Source: Limnohabitans sp. 2KL-17 (GTDB taxonomy: Bacteria > Pseudomonadota > Gammaproteobacteria > Burkholderiales > Burkholderiaceae_C). From it: 64,000 nucleotides of DNA. The stretch spans positions 51,238-115,237 of the forward strand of contig NZ_NESK01000010.1 of NCBI RefSeq assembly GCF_003063415.1, given 5' to 3'. Shown here piece by piece: positions 42,067-52,523 of this stretch. The translations under genes and the position numbers were made by a program. The notes beneath the pieces were generated by a model. That model saw only the letters and a program-made list of their open reading frames with translations, was not told the DNA's origin and searched no databases. Positions within the stretch are counted from its first letter, which is position 1; the number at the start of each line of letters is the position of its first letter.

Positions 42067-43290
42067 ATGTCTCAACCTTTGTCTGCATCGTTTAGGCGTT
42101 TGGCCTTGTCGAACCTTCTGGCCCAGTCGGCCGAGCAACTGAGCTTGGCGGCGGTGCCCATCGTGGCCGTGCTGCTGCTGAAGGCCGGGCCGGGCGAAAT
42201 CGGTTTTCTCGCGGCCATTCAGTCACTGCCTTTTTTGCTGCTGTCCATGCCTTTGGGTCTGTTGGCTGATCGCACCTCGCGCACACGCTTGATGGCAATG
42301 GCCGAGGCTTTGCGCGCACTGGCCTTGCTGCTGCTGTTGGCGCTCATCCTTTCAGGCCATGTGTCGATCACGGCCTTGGCAATCATCGGGTTTTTGGCGG
42401 CGGTGGGCACGGTGGCGTTCAGTGTGGCGGCGCCTTCGCTTGTACCTGCGCTGGTGCAGGTCGATGTTTTGGCGCAGGCCAACGGCCGCCTGGAGCTGGC
42501 GCGCAGCGCCGCTTTTGCCGCGGGGCCAGCCCTGGCCGGGGCCTTGATCGCGTGGACCGGGGCGTCGGCGGCGTTTGTGTTGTCGGGCATGTTGTCGATC
42601 TTGGCAGTGCTTTGTTTGCGGGGCATCGGTGAGCCTGTGCGTGCTGCGATGCCCGCGCGCCACCCTTTGTTGGAGCTGCAAGACGGGGCCAAGTGGGTAT
42701 GGCAAAGCGATTTGCTGCGGCCCATCGTTTATTGCTCGATCGCCTGGAACATTTCTTGGTTCATGCTGCAGGCCGCTTATGTGCCTTATGCGATCAATGA
42801 CCTGGGGCTGGACGCCAGTGGCGTGGGCGTGACACTGGCGTGTTACGGCATGGGCATGATCGTGGGGGCCTTGCTCGCGCCACGGGTGGTGGGCTTGTTG
42901 CCTTTTGGCCAGGCGATTTTGCTGGGGCCATATTTTTCGGTGTTGGCGGCGTTCACGATGGCCATGACCTTGTTCTGGCCGCAGGGCTGGCTGGCGGCGT
43001 TGTCTTATTTTTTGTTCGGCGCGGGGCCGATCATTTGGACCATCACGTCGACCACCTTGCGCCAGACCGTCACCCCGCGCGCCATGATCGGGCGGGTCAC
43101 GTCCATCAACATCGTGGTCAGCACGGGTGCCCGGCCGCTGGGTGCGGCCTTGGGCGGCCTGTTGGGGGTGAACTTTCCGGTCTCGGTCAGCCTGTGGTGC
43201 GTGGTGCTGGGCTTTGGCCTGCAGGCGGTGTTTATTGGCGCGTCCAAGGTTCGAACCCTGAAGCGCCTGCCCGATCCGCTGCCTGACTGA
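42067..43290 (+). CDS. MFS transporter, EntS-like exporter group
   Basis: A 407-residue protein with about twelve membrane segments. The loop between helices 2 and 3 has the MFS signature GLLADRTSRTRLMAMAEALRAL. The arrangement and the late GRVTSINIVVSTGARPLGAALGGLLG region match drug or siderophore exporters of the EntS type. The substrate is not predictable. It begins after a 273-bp gap that holds nothing I can support. Confidence 0.85.
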   Translation: MSQPLSASFRRLALSNLLAQSAEQLSLAAVPIVAVLLLKAGPGEIGFLAAIQSLPFLLLSMPLGLLADRTSRTRLMAMAEALRALALLLLLALILSGHVSITALAIIGFLAAVGTVAFSVAAPSLVPALVQVDVLAQANGRLELARSAAFAAGPALAGALIAWTGASAAFVLSGMLSILAVLCLRGIGEPVRAAMPARHPLLELQDGAKWVWQSDLLRPIVYCSIAWNISWFMLQAAYVPYAINDLGLDASGVGVTLACYGMGMIVGALLAPRVVGLLPFGQAILLGPYFSVLAAFTMAMTLFWPQGWLAALSYFLFGAGPIIWTITSTTLRQTVTPRAMIGRVTSINIVVSTGARPLGAALGGLLGVNFPVSVSLWCVVLGFGLQAVFIGASKVRTLKRLPDPLPD

Positions 43291-43326
43291 AACTGGCGGA
43301 CCTAGCAGACCTCGCAGGCCCGGCGA

Positions 43327-44196
43327 TCAGCGCGGTAGCGTCATCAAGGGAATGTCTTTGGCTGCAGCCAGTTTGTCCAGTTGCGCACGTGTTTGGCCTG
43401 CCAGAAAAGCCTCGATGGCTTGGCGGGTGGATGGCTTGAACAGGTCTTTCACCGGATGCGCAAGCTGTATGCCAGCGGCTTCGCACAATCTGGCGGCAAA
43501 GTGCGGCTCCAACGCAGCCACGGCCACGCGCCCGTTTTTGCAGGTATACATGCGGTATCCCGCATGCGCGCCGCCCACTGCACCTTCGGGTGTGGTCATC
43601 CTCAGCTGGCGGGGCAGGGCCAGCCAGGCAGCCGCATCAGACAAAGCCACTTCGTGGCGTGAGCCTTGGCCAGTGGTCTTGAGAGATATCAGCGCCTTCA
43701 GCGTGGCTTCGCTGGCCATAAGCGCGCCGCCCATGTCGGCAAACAAACTCGGGGGCAAATCCATGCCGGTGACCAGACCCACCTCGGCCTGGTAAGTCAG
43801 GTCATGGCCGGGAATTTCGGCCAACGGACCCGGGGCGCCCACCACTTCGATCAGGCTGAGCGCGGGGTATTGCTTGTGCAGTGTTTTCCAGCTCAGTCCG
43901 AGTTTGGCCAGGGCCGATGGGCGAAAGGAGGCCAGCAAAATGTCGGTGTTGGGCAGCAGTTTGTGCAGGGCCGCTTGGCCCGCTGCCGTCTTGAGGTCCA
44001 GTGTTTTGTGCTTGACGCCTTGGTGCAGCATGTCGTAACCGCTGGGCGTGTAGTGCTGCATCGGGTCGCCGGCGGGCGGATTGATCTTGGTGCATCTGGC
44101 ACCCATCTGCGCCAGGCGCATCAAGGCAGCGGGGCCGGGCAGGTTCAGGGCCAGGCTGACGATGCGCACACCGCGCAGGGGTTTTGAAGATGACAT
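43327..44196 (-). CDS. CaiB/BaiF-family CoA transferase (short form)
   Basis: A 289-residue class III CoA-transferase-like protein. The N-terminal Rossmann part (LRGVRIVSLALNLPGPAALMRLAQMGA) and the catalytic Asp in PGHDLTYQA are present, as is DMGGALMASEATLKALISL. It is about 70-100 residues shorter than most members, mostly at the C-terminal end, and could be a racemase-like or reduced form. It stands alone between the MFS gene and pobA, in opposite direction to the MFS gene. The CoA donor and acceptor are unknown. Confidence 0.75.
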   Translation of the reverse strand: MSSSKPLRGVRIVSLALNLPGPAALMRLAQMGARCTKINPPAGDPMQHYTPSGYDMLHQGVKHKTLDLKTAAGQAALHKLLPNTDILLASFRPSALAKLGLSWKTLHKQYPALSLIEVVGAPGPLAEIPGHDLTYQAEVGLVTGMDLPPSLFADMGGALMASEATLKALISLKTTGQGSRHEVALSDAAAWLALPRQLRMTTPEGAVGGAHAGYRMYTCKNGRVAVAALEPHFAARLCEAAGIQLAHPVKDLFKPSTRQAIEAFLAGQTRAQLDKLAAAKDIPLMTLPR

Positions 44197-44339
44197 GCAA
44201 GGCCTTTGAGTCAGCAGGCCACCGCGCCGTGCGGTGACCTTTCAAATGGCATTATGGGCAGTGCCCTGACAAGGCGCTGTCGCCAGGGGGGCGAAGTGGG
44301 CAGGGCAGGAGGGTACGAAGACTGCTCAATGGAAGTGCT

Positions 44340-45587
<1,248 letters not shown>

Positions 45588-45614
45588 TTAAACATGGCAC
45601 AGGTTTGGTTAAGT

Positions 45615-45653
45615 TTGTGCGATTGATCGATTAATTGTGCGATAATCGCGCAA
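45615..45653. promoter_or_regulatory. Probable operator for pobA and its IclR-type regulator
   Basis: TTGTGCGAT-a-ATCGCGCAA (45635-45653) is a near-perfect dyad and a second direct copy of TTGTGCGAT is at 45615-45623, exactly 20 bp upstream. This spacing fits two turns of DNA. It lies in the 146-bp gap between the divergent genes. Confidence 0.65.
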
Positions 45654-45679
45654 ATTAATGCAGCTTGAAAGAACTGAAT

Positions 45680-46450
45680 ATGCCCATTGCCAAAGCCGAT
45701 TTCATCGAAGGTCTGGCCAAAGGCTTGGCCATGTTGGAGGCATTTGACACCGATCGCCAGCGGCTGAACGCCACCTTGGCTGCACAGCGCACCGGCATCA
45801 CCCGGGCGGCGGCACGGCGGCATTTGCTCACCCTGGCCGAGCTGGGTTATCTGGAGACCGATGGCAGCCATTACTGGTTGTCTGCCAGGGTGTTGCGTTT
45901 TGCCGGCAGTTACATGGCCACCTCGCGGCTACCGCGTTCGCTGCAGCCCACCCTGAACCGCCTAGCGCAGCAAACGCAAGCGGCTTTCAGTGCTGTGGTG
46001 TTGGACGGTGGGGAGGGCGTGATCGTGGCCCGCAGCGCCGGCTCGGCCGAGCCGGTGCGGCATCTGGCTTATGGCTTGCACCTGGGTGCACGTTTGCCTG
46101 CGCACGCCACCTCCACAGGACGGGTGCTTTTGGCCAATTTGCCCAAGGCCGATTTCAACAACTGGCTCAAGGGCCGTGCCTTGGCCCGCATCACGCCGCA
46201 GACGGAAGTGGGCATGGGGAAATTCAAGGCGCTGATTGATCAGGTTCGCTGCGATGACCACTGCCTGGCCCGCGATGCTCACGAGCTGGGCATTCACGCA
46301 TTGGCTGTGCCTCTGCGCAATATGCAAGGCCAAGCGCTGGCCGCGTTGAATGTGGTGGGCAGCTCGGACCAGTTGTCCGACGCTGCCGTGCAGCGCAAGT
46401 GGTTGCCCTTGCTGCTGGATGCAGCGAGAGAGTTGCGCCCTTTGTTGTAG
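45680..46450 (+). CDS. IclR-family regulator (PobR/PcaR-like)
   Basis: A 256-residue regulator with an N-terminal winged helix (FIEGLAKGLAMLEAFDTDRQRLNATLAAQRTGITRAAARRHLLTLAELGYL) and an IclR effector domain (GARLPAHATSTGRVLLANL, LGIHALAVPLRNMQGQALAALNVVG). Related PobR and PcaR proteins respond to 4-hydroxybenzoate or beta-ketoadipate. It is divergent from pobA and probably activates it. ATG 45680 is preferred over TTG 45665. Confidence 0.9.
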   Translation: MPIAKADFIEGLAKGLAMLEAFDTDRQRLNATLAAQRTGITRAAARRHLLTLAELGYLETDGSHYWLSARVLRFAGSYMATSRLPRSLQPTLNRLAQQTQAAFSAVVLDGGEGVIVARSAGSAEPVRHLAYGLHLGARLPAHATSTGRVLLANLPKADFNNWLKGRALARITPQTEVGMGKFKALIDQVRCDDHCLARDAHELGIHALAVPLRNMQGQALAALNVVGSSDQLSDAAVQRKWLPLLLDAARELRPLL

Positions 46451-46470
46451 CTTTGCACGACAGACAGGCT

Positions 46471-49400
46471 TTAAAGCACAATCAACTGGCCCTCTAGTCG
46501 CAGGTGATCTATCAGGGTGAGCAAAGTCAGATTGGCAGATACACCGTTGACGGTGTCTGAAATGAATTGCCCATTGATCAGCAGCTGGTTGCTGGCGTTG
46601 ACTGTGACATTGTTGAACAGTAGATTGGCCGTCGGCGTGAAAACCGATCCCCCATCGTGATCAATTTGAAGCACCAATTTATTGTCGGCATTTTTGATGG
46701 CTTTCAAAAATGAGGCTTGGTTGGCTTGGGTGTAGCCATTGAGCAACTGGCTCAAGTCCAGCAAGTCGGCCTCAGCGGTGCCTTGCAATACGCCACTGCC
46801 TTTTTTGAAGCCGAAGTCCTGCAGCGTTTGTGTGAAGCCGCTCGGACCGCTTGCACCGAAATCGGGCCAGACGAAGTGATCTGACCCTCCCAAACCGCTT
46901 AGGGAGTCGTTACCAGTGGTGCCCAAAAAGTAATCCACACGATTGGCGGCACCGTTGACCGTGTCAGCGGCGTTGGTGGAAGTGATCACTTGCCCGAAGT
47001 TCTGATCGGTGAAAGAGGCCAGCGTTTTGCCGCTGGCACCTGTGAGCGGGTTGCTGCTGGGTTGTGTGTAGCTGACCAGCAAAGCACCCGGGTCGTCGAC
47101 GGAGCCACTCAGCGACAGCACCAGCTTGGAGCCGTCTGCTGGGTCTTTGGCAATGCCGGTGATGGTTTGCGTGACAGTCCCCGCCTTGATGGTGAAGGCG
47201 CTGAGGGCAGGCAGGTTGCCCGTGATATTTTCGTTGAGCTGGATCACCAGTTGGTCCAGGGCAGCGACATTCGAGTCCAATTTCACCAGCACCGCGTTGT
47301 TGGTCACCGCCTGACCGGTGACGCCACTGCCCAAAGAGGCTGCATCGTTGCCACTGCTGTCTTGCAGTGCGGCATTGTTCACCGCGATGTTGGTCGTGGG
47401 GGCCGTGTAAAAGACACTGACCGTGTCACTGGGCTTGAGCGCACTGGCCAAATTCAGCAGCACTTGCGTGCCCGAAATGCTGACACTGCTGACGGCGATG
47501 CTTTCGCCAGTGGATTTGCGCACCACGAAAGCACTGGCACTTACCGCAGGGATGACCGGGGTGCCGCTGCTGCTGGGGCTGAGCAAGGTCTCGTTGTAGT
47601 TCAGAAAAACCTGCAGGCCATTGGCACTGGTCACGGCACCGTTCACACTGTTTAAGCTTGGACCTGTTGTGTCTAGCGTGCGCGAAATATTGCCGCTGTC
47701 GTTGCCCAGGCTGTCTTGCAAGGCTTGGTTCAGCGCGGTCTGGTCTGAGGTCGGCGCGGTATAGGCCAGCAAGGCAGTTTTGCTGCTTTCGATCGCTGTG
47801 GCAAAACTCAAGGTCAGCGTTCGTCCCGAAACCGAACTGGTTGCTGCTTTGAGCACCGTGCCGCCATTGGCCGTCAGGCTCCATGCGCTGGCGAGGGGGC
47901 CTTGGCTGGACAGGTTTTCATCAAAGGTCAACTCCAGCGTGCGGTCATTGGTGAAACGGCTGGACAACATGTTGGGTGCTACCGCGTCCACGGTAGAAAC
48001 ACTGCGAGCGAAAGCGGCCACAGCCTGACCTGCCCAGTCTTTCAAAATGTTGCCCGTGCTCGGCCGCGCATAGCTCACCCGCAAGCCCGCTTGCATATCG
48101 GTCACGGTCGTCGCCAGCGTCAACTCCAGCACAGACCCTGAGAGCCGGAGGCTGCTGACCGCCACACTTTGGGTGCTGCCACCACTGGCGACATTGACCG
48201 TGAAAGACGAGGGGTCGGGTAAAGAGCCTGCGTCGAGGGCTTCATTGAAGTTCAGCCGGATCACGCGGACCTGGCGTTCGGTCGCGGCGACCGCCAGTGT
48301 GTCGGTGTTCAGGGCAGGTGCGGTGGTGTCCAGGGTGTGGGTGATTGCGACACCCCCGACCGGTCCAATCACTGCAGCAAGGTTCCCTGCTGCGTCTTTG
48401 ACCGCCTTGCTTATATCTGTGGGGGGCGTGTATTGAAGATTGATGTTGGGGCTGGTGCCGGTAATTTTGCTGCCCAGTGTCAAGCGTATCGAGTCCCCCA
48501 GCACCTCTTGGGCAGTGATGGTTTGTGATACGCCTGCGACACTGATGCTGAAGTTGGCAGGGTCCAGGGTGCCGCTCTTGAGCGTTTCCGAGAAACGCAA
48601 AACGATGACCGATTTTTCGGCGTTGGTGATGGCTTGACTGCTCAGCAGGGTGGGCGCGACCAGGTCGGTCACCGTTACGGCTTGGTCGCGAAAGGTGCTG
48701 GCGGTGTTGCCAGCGAGGTCTTTGACCACGCTGCCATCGCTCAGGCTGACCGAGACTTGGCTGGCACGTGTGATGGGGGTGCCCAAGGTGAGTATCAGGT
48801 TGTTCATATCACTGCTGCGCGCGACGCTGCTGACGGTGGTGCTGATGCCATCTACCATCACCTGAAAGGCACTGGTCGCCGGCAAAGTGTCATTCAAGCT
48901 CTCGCTGTAACGCAAGACCAATTGGTTGCCTGCACTGTTGCTGATGTCGGCACTGCGCAAGATGGGCGCTTGCGTATCGGGCGTGGTGCTGGTTGTTTTG
49001 TCCTTCGATTGCAGTGCCATCAGCGCCATGACCGAGCCGCTCAGAACCGCCCCGATGGGTGCAGTGCCAAACCATGAAGCCACCACTGATGGAGTGTGCT
49101 CTGACATGGGCTTGAGTAGGAATGACGATAAACCGTTGGAGTCGGATGTCTGGCTAGCCGTTGGCGGTTCTGGGATCTCCGTGTTGGCATCTTGCGACTC
49201 CGAAGTCCCTGACCTGTTGTCTGGCGCGGCCTGAGCCAGGTGTAATGGGGCTGTGTTTTCGAAATTTTGGGGGTCAAACTCCATCGCGGTTGGAGAGTCT
49301 GTTAGCAAATTATCAAAGTTGTCTTCTTCGCGGTGAGGTGGTTTTCGCTGGCCGGCCTTGGCCTGCCTGGCAAAAGGTGTGGCAAGGCGAGTTGTGTCCG

Positions 49401-49482
49401 CCAAGGCGGCAGTTCGGGCAGGGCTTGAAGTGCCCGAAACATCTGAACGGGACAAAGTGGGTAAAGTGGGTGAATTGGTCAT
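46471..49482 (-). CDS. Large SwmB-repeat surface protein with type I secretion C-terminus
   Basis: A 1003-residue protein. The N-terminal 160 residues are hydrophilic with one hydrophobic patch (GAVLSGSVMALMAL) and no Sec signal. About six Ig-like SwmB repeats follow, each with a D-x-x-P/A-P opening (e.g. DTQAPILRSADISNSAGNQL) and the LRFSETL / LNFNEALD motif. The tail has an RTX-like nonapeptide region (GTTGNDSLSGLGGSDHFVW) and a VCA0849-type type I secretion block (GTAEADLLDLSQLLNGY). It is probably an exported adhesin or S-layer-like protein. No secretion genes are in the window. The next gene on the same strand upstream is a cyclophilin. Confidence 0.85.
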   Translation of the reverse strand: MTNSPTLPTLSRSDVSGTSSPARTAALADTTRLATPFARQAKAGQRKPPHREEDNFDNLLTDSPTAMEFDPQNFENTAPLHLAQAAPDNRSGTSESQDANTEIPEPPTASQTSDSNGLSSFLLKPMSEHTPSVVASWFGTAPIGAVLSGSVMALMALQSKDKTTSTTPDTQAPILRSADISNSAGNQLVLRYSESLNDTLPATSAFQVMVDGISTTVSSVARSSDMNNLILTLGTPITRASQVSVSLSDGSVVKDLAGNTASTFRDQAVTVTDLVAPTLLSSQAITNAEKSVIVLRFSETLKSGTLDPANFSISVAGVSQTITAQEVLGDSIRLTLGSKITGTSPNINLQYTPPTDISKAVKDAAGNLAAVIGPVGGVAITHTLDTTAPALNTDTLAVAATERQVRVIRLNFNEALDAGSLPDPSSFTVNVASGGSTQSVAVSSLRLSGSVLELTLATTVTDMQAGLRVSYARPSTGNILKDWAGQAVAAFARSVSTVDAVAPNMLSSRFTNDRTLELTFDENLSSQGPLASAWSLTANGGTVLKAATSSVSGRTLTLSFATAIESSKTALLAYTAPTSDQTALNQALQDSLGNDSGNISRTLDTTGPSLNSVNGAVTSANGLQVFLNYNETLLSPSSSGTPVIPAVSASAFVVRKSTGESIAVSSVSISGTQVLLNLASALKPSDTVSVFYTAPTTNIAVNNAALQDSSGNDAASLGSGVTGQAVTNNAVLVKLDSNVAALDQLVIQLNENITGNLPALSAFTIKAGTVTQTITGIAKDPADGSKLVLSLSGSVDDPGALLVSYTQPSSNPLTGASGKTLASFTDQNFGQVITSTNAADTVNGAANRVDYFLGTTGNDSLSGLGGSDHFVWPDFGASGPSGFTQTLQDFGFKKGSGVLQGTAEADLLDLSQLLNGYTQANQASFLKAIKNADNKLVLQIDHDGGSVFTPTANLLFNNVTVNASNQLLINGQFISDTVNGVSANLTLLTLIDHLRLEGQLIVL

Positions 49483-49492
49483 GGCTTGGGTT

Positions 49493-50482
49493 TTATTGAA
49501 TTTGGTAAGCCCAGTGCAAATGCACGGCTGTGCTGGGGTTCACTGCCCCCCCGTCAGTGGCGGTGAATGCGCTGGTGGGCACCGTGTTCAGCAGCTCAGT
49601 CCAGGTGTTGCTGCCGTGAATGAAACGGCCAAACACGGCGTAGCCATTGCGCAGATTAGAGCTGTCAAAAATCGGATTGTTTTGGGGGTTGACAAAAAAC
49701 TGCGACGTGGCAGAGTCAGGATCGTCGGCTCTGGCCATGGCGATGGTGCTGGCGGTGTGGCCCAAGCCCGAGCTGATGGTCGATTCAAGGGGGATAGCAG
49801 CCAGGGTGGGCGTTTTGGTTGCGTAATTGCTGCCGTTGTGGGTAAAGCCCCCGCCTTGGACTAAGCTTGCGCTGGTGCTTTTGAGGAAGCGGTGAAACAC
49901 CGTTTGGTCATAAAAACCTTGGTTCACGTATCGCAAAAAATTGGCTGCACTGACCGGCGCTTTGACCGACTCCAGCAGCAAAACAGATTCTTTCAATGTG
50001 GTGCCCGTGCCAAGGGTGGTGCCAGTCAGAATGCACACGGCAGGCAAAGTGCTGGCGGCCCTTTGCAAGGCGTCGTAGGCCGTTGCGCTGCAGGTTCTAC
50101 CGGGCACGCTGAGACTGGCGTGGCGGCGAACGGTACTACCCTCCAGCACCCAAGAAGTAAACACAGTTCGCAGTGCACTGGAGGGGTTGGCGATTGCTTT
50201 TTCTTGCACCAGTGACGATGCTCTGGTGTCGGTGAAGCAGCCGTCCGAAGCCAATGGAACAGCAGCGTCTTGGCGGATGCAGTAACGCCCAGCAGGGGTG
50301 CCGACACCAATCAGTGTCAGTCGCACTGTGTTGTCTGCCAACAAACGCCCGGAGATCGACGGTTGAGAGATGTTGTGTGGAGCTGGGTTGGTCGTGCTTT
50401 CGCCATCTGAGCCGCCGCAGGCGCTCAAAAAATAAATACTAAAAGTAATTAAAAATAAAAATAAAGGTCTCATGGTGCGCAT
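49493..50482 (-). CDS. Cyclophilin-type peptidyl-prolyl isomerase, lipoprotein
   Basis: A 329-residue protein. The N-terminus MRTMRPLFLFLITFSIYFLSACGG ends in a lipobox, so it is anchored in the envelope. Residues about 60-170 are a region of unknown kind with three Cys. The C-terminal half is a cyclophilin domain with FYDQTVFHRFL, QGGGF, TIAMARADDPDSATSQFFVN and YAVFGRFIHG. It is placed 10 bp before the SwmB protein gene on the same strand, so it may help fold that protein, which is an inference. An ATG at 50473 is an alternative. Confidence 0.82.
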   Translation of the reverse strand: MRTMRPLFLFLITFSIYFLSACGGSDGESTTNPAPHNISQPSISGRLLADNTVRLTLIGVGTPAGRYCIRQDAAVPLASDGCFTDTRASSLVQEKAIANPSSALRTVFTSWVLEGSTVRRHASLSVPGRTCSATAYDALQRAASTLPAVCILTGTTLGTGTTLKESVLLLESVKAPVSAANFLRYVNQGFYDQTVFHRFLKSTSASLVQGGGFTHNGSNYATKTPTLAAIPLESTISSGLGHTASTIAMARADDPDSATSQFFVNPQNNPIFDSSNLRNGYAVFGRFIHGSNTWTELLNTVPTSAFTATDGGAVNPSTAVHLHWAYQIQ

Positions 50483-50734
50483 ATTAACAGGCGTTTTGCC
50501 CATGACACCAACCCCATCATGCTGCTTGTCGGGCCGTCTTTGTACGGCTGAAATGACAGCCAACCTTAAAACACTGCAGGGTTTTTACCCGTGCACACGA
50601 TGCTGTCGGCGAAGGGTTCAAAACGCTGTTGCGCTGGACCAAGTTGATCAATCGCAAGCCACGTTGACATACTTGTAACGCACACCCGGGCGTTCAAGCA
50701 TCTCATCCGAGTGCTTATGGTTCAAAAGTTCGTA

Positions 50735-51184
50735 TCAAGTTTGCATGCGCAAATTGAACTGCCTGACACCCAATTCGTCCATCTGGCGTTGCTCGTGTTG
50801 TTGTTGGTCACGCCGAACGGCCAGTAGGTCTTGTTCTTCGAGGGCGCGCATTTTCTGAAGTTCAATTTCAGCAAGTACACGTTTTTTGCGCAAGCTGGCC
50901 ACCAGGGTTTCGGCTCTGCTGATGTCCAGCACCACACGTTGCTGCAAGTTGAGCAACTGGGCCATGAATTGACGCTGGTTCATGCTGGCTTGCATGCCCT
51001 GAAACTCGTTTTGGGGCTGTTGTTCTTTCAGCCGGTATTCGTCGTACAGGCGGCAAAGCCGTTGGTGGCTGGCATGCAGTTGTGCCACGCGTTCCACAGC
51101 AGCAGCCAGATCGGTTTGGACTTGGGTGACCCCATCGTTGGCTTTTTTGACCAAAGCGGGCCAGCAGTTTCGAGCTTGTTTCAT
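50735..51184 (-). CDS. fliJ: Flagellar export protein FliJ
   Basis: A 149-residue coiled-coil protein, almost all charged helix (AAAVERVAQLHASHQRLCRLYDEYRLKE ... LAEIELQKMRALEEQDLLAVRRDQQQHE). FliJ links the export ATPase FliI to the export gate. It follows fliI by 16 bp and is the last gene of the flagellar unit here. Assignment rests on position, length and coiled-coil character. Confidence 0.85.
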   Translation of the reverse strand: MKQARNCWPALVKKANDGVTQVQTDLAAAVERVAQLHASHQRLCRLYDEYRLKEQQPQNEFQGMQASMNQRQFMAQLLNLQQRVVLDISRAETLVASLRKKRVLAEIELQKMRALEEQDLLAVRRDQQQHEQRQMDELGVRQFNLRMQT

Positions 51185-51200
51185 GCAGTGTGGTCTTTTC

Positions 51201-52523
51201 TTAGTTGGCCATCAGGGCCTGGATGTCATGGCGCGTGGTGTCCGCGTCCTGACTGATGTGCATGTCTTGTTGCAAAAATGTTTCCATGGAGGCGCGCAGC
51301 CGGATGGCTTGGTCCAGTTCGGGGTTGCTGCCCGCTTCGTAGGCGCCCACCTGAATCAGGTCCTGGTTTTGCTGGTACAGCGACCACAAACGCCGAAAGC
51401 GGTTGGCCAGTTTCAGGTCTTCCGGGCTGAGCAGGTTTTGCATGACCCGCGAGATGGAGCCATTCAGGTCAATCGCCGGGTAATGTGCGGCATCGGCCAG
51501 TTTGCGTGACAGCATGACTTGGCCGTCCAGCGAGGCGCGAGCGATGTCCACGATCGGGTCGTTGGCATCGTCTCCCTCGGCCAGCACGGTGTAAATGGCG
51601 GTGATCGATCCCACGCCGTGGCGCCCCACACCCGCACGTTCAATCAGGTTGGGCAGTAAGGCAAAAACCGATGGGGGGTAACCCTTGGCGGTGGGGGGCT
51701 CGCCCACTGCCAGACCGATTTCGCGTTGGGCATGGGCCACTCGGGTCAGGCTGTCGACCAGCATCAAGACGTTTTTGCCTTGGTCCCTGAAATATTCAGC
51801 GATCACGTGCGTCAAGTGGGTCGCCTTCAGGCGCAGCACCGGCGACACGTTGGCGGGGGCTGCCACCAGCACCGATTTGGCCAGACCTTCAGGGCCAAGG
51901 GATTCTTCGATGAAGGCCTGGACCTCCCGGCCTCGCTCGCCAATCAGGCCAATCACCACCACATCGGCTTCGGTGAAGCGGGTCATCATGCCAAGCAGCA
52001 CGCTCTTGCCAACGCCAGAACCGGCCACCAGGCCCAAGCGTTGGCCTCGGCCAATGGTCAACATGCCGTTGATGGCTTTGACACCCACGTCCAGCACCTG
52101 GTTGATGGGGCCGCGTTCCATGGGGTTGATGGGGCGGCCTTGCAGGCTCAGCACATCCTGGCATTGGGGGGGTGGTTTGCCGTCCAGCGGTTGTCCGCGG
52201 CCATCGATGATGCGGCCCAACAAGTCTGGCCCCAGGCACACCTGCGAGGTGTGGCTGATGACCGAGACCTTGGCACCAGGCCCAATGCCATTGGGTTCGG
52301 TGAAGGGCAAAAGGTAGAGGATGTCGTCGTTGAAGCCCACCACTTCGGCTTCGACCTTGTGCCCGAATTGGCCCACCACTTCGCAGCAGGCGCCCAGCGG
52401 CGCCATCAGGCCACGGGTTTCCAGGCGCATGCCCACCAGCCGCACCAAGGTGCCATTGCGCTGTTGATCGGGGGCATGCAGATCACCAATCAGTTGGCTG
52501 ACTTCGTCGTCAAAATTCATCAT
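51201..52523 (-). CDS. fliI: Flagellar export ATPase FliI
   Basis: A 440-residue F1-like ATPase. The P-loop GLVAGSGVGKSVLLGMM, the GERGREVQAFIEE segment, VLMLVDSLTRVAHAQREIGLAVGEPP and the YPPSVFALLPNLIERAG block are typical of FliI. It drives export of flagellar subunits. The start ATGATG overlaps the fliH stop. Neighbours fliH and fliJ encode its partners. Confidence 0.95.
   Translation of the reverse strand: MMNFDDEVSQLIGDLHAPDQQRNGTLVRLVGMRLETRGLMAPLGACCEVVGQFGHKVEAEVVGFNDDILYLLPFTEPNGIGPGAKVSVISHTSQVCLGPDLLGRIIDGRGQPLDGKPPPQCQDVLSLQGRPINPMERGPINQVLDVGVKAINGMLTIGRGQRLGLVAGSGVGKSVLLGMMTRFTEADVVVIGLIGERGREVQAFIEESLGPEGLAKSVLVAAPANVSPVLRLKATHLTHVIAEYFRDQGKNVLMLVDSLTRVAHAQREIGLAVGEPPTAKGYPPSVFALLPNLIERAGVGRHGVGSITAIYTVLAEGDDANDPIVDIARASLDGQVMLSRKLADAAHYPAIDLNGSISRVMQNLLSPEDLKLANRFRRLWSLYQQNQDLIQVGAYEAGSNPELDQAIRLRASMETFLQQDMHISQDADTTRHDIQALMAN

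Noticed and set aside
46471..49482. Repeated DNA in the large protein gene as a CRISPR or satellite
   Set aside because: The repeats are diverged protein domains of about 110 residues, not short identical DNA units.
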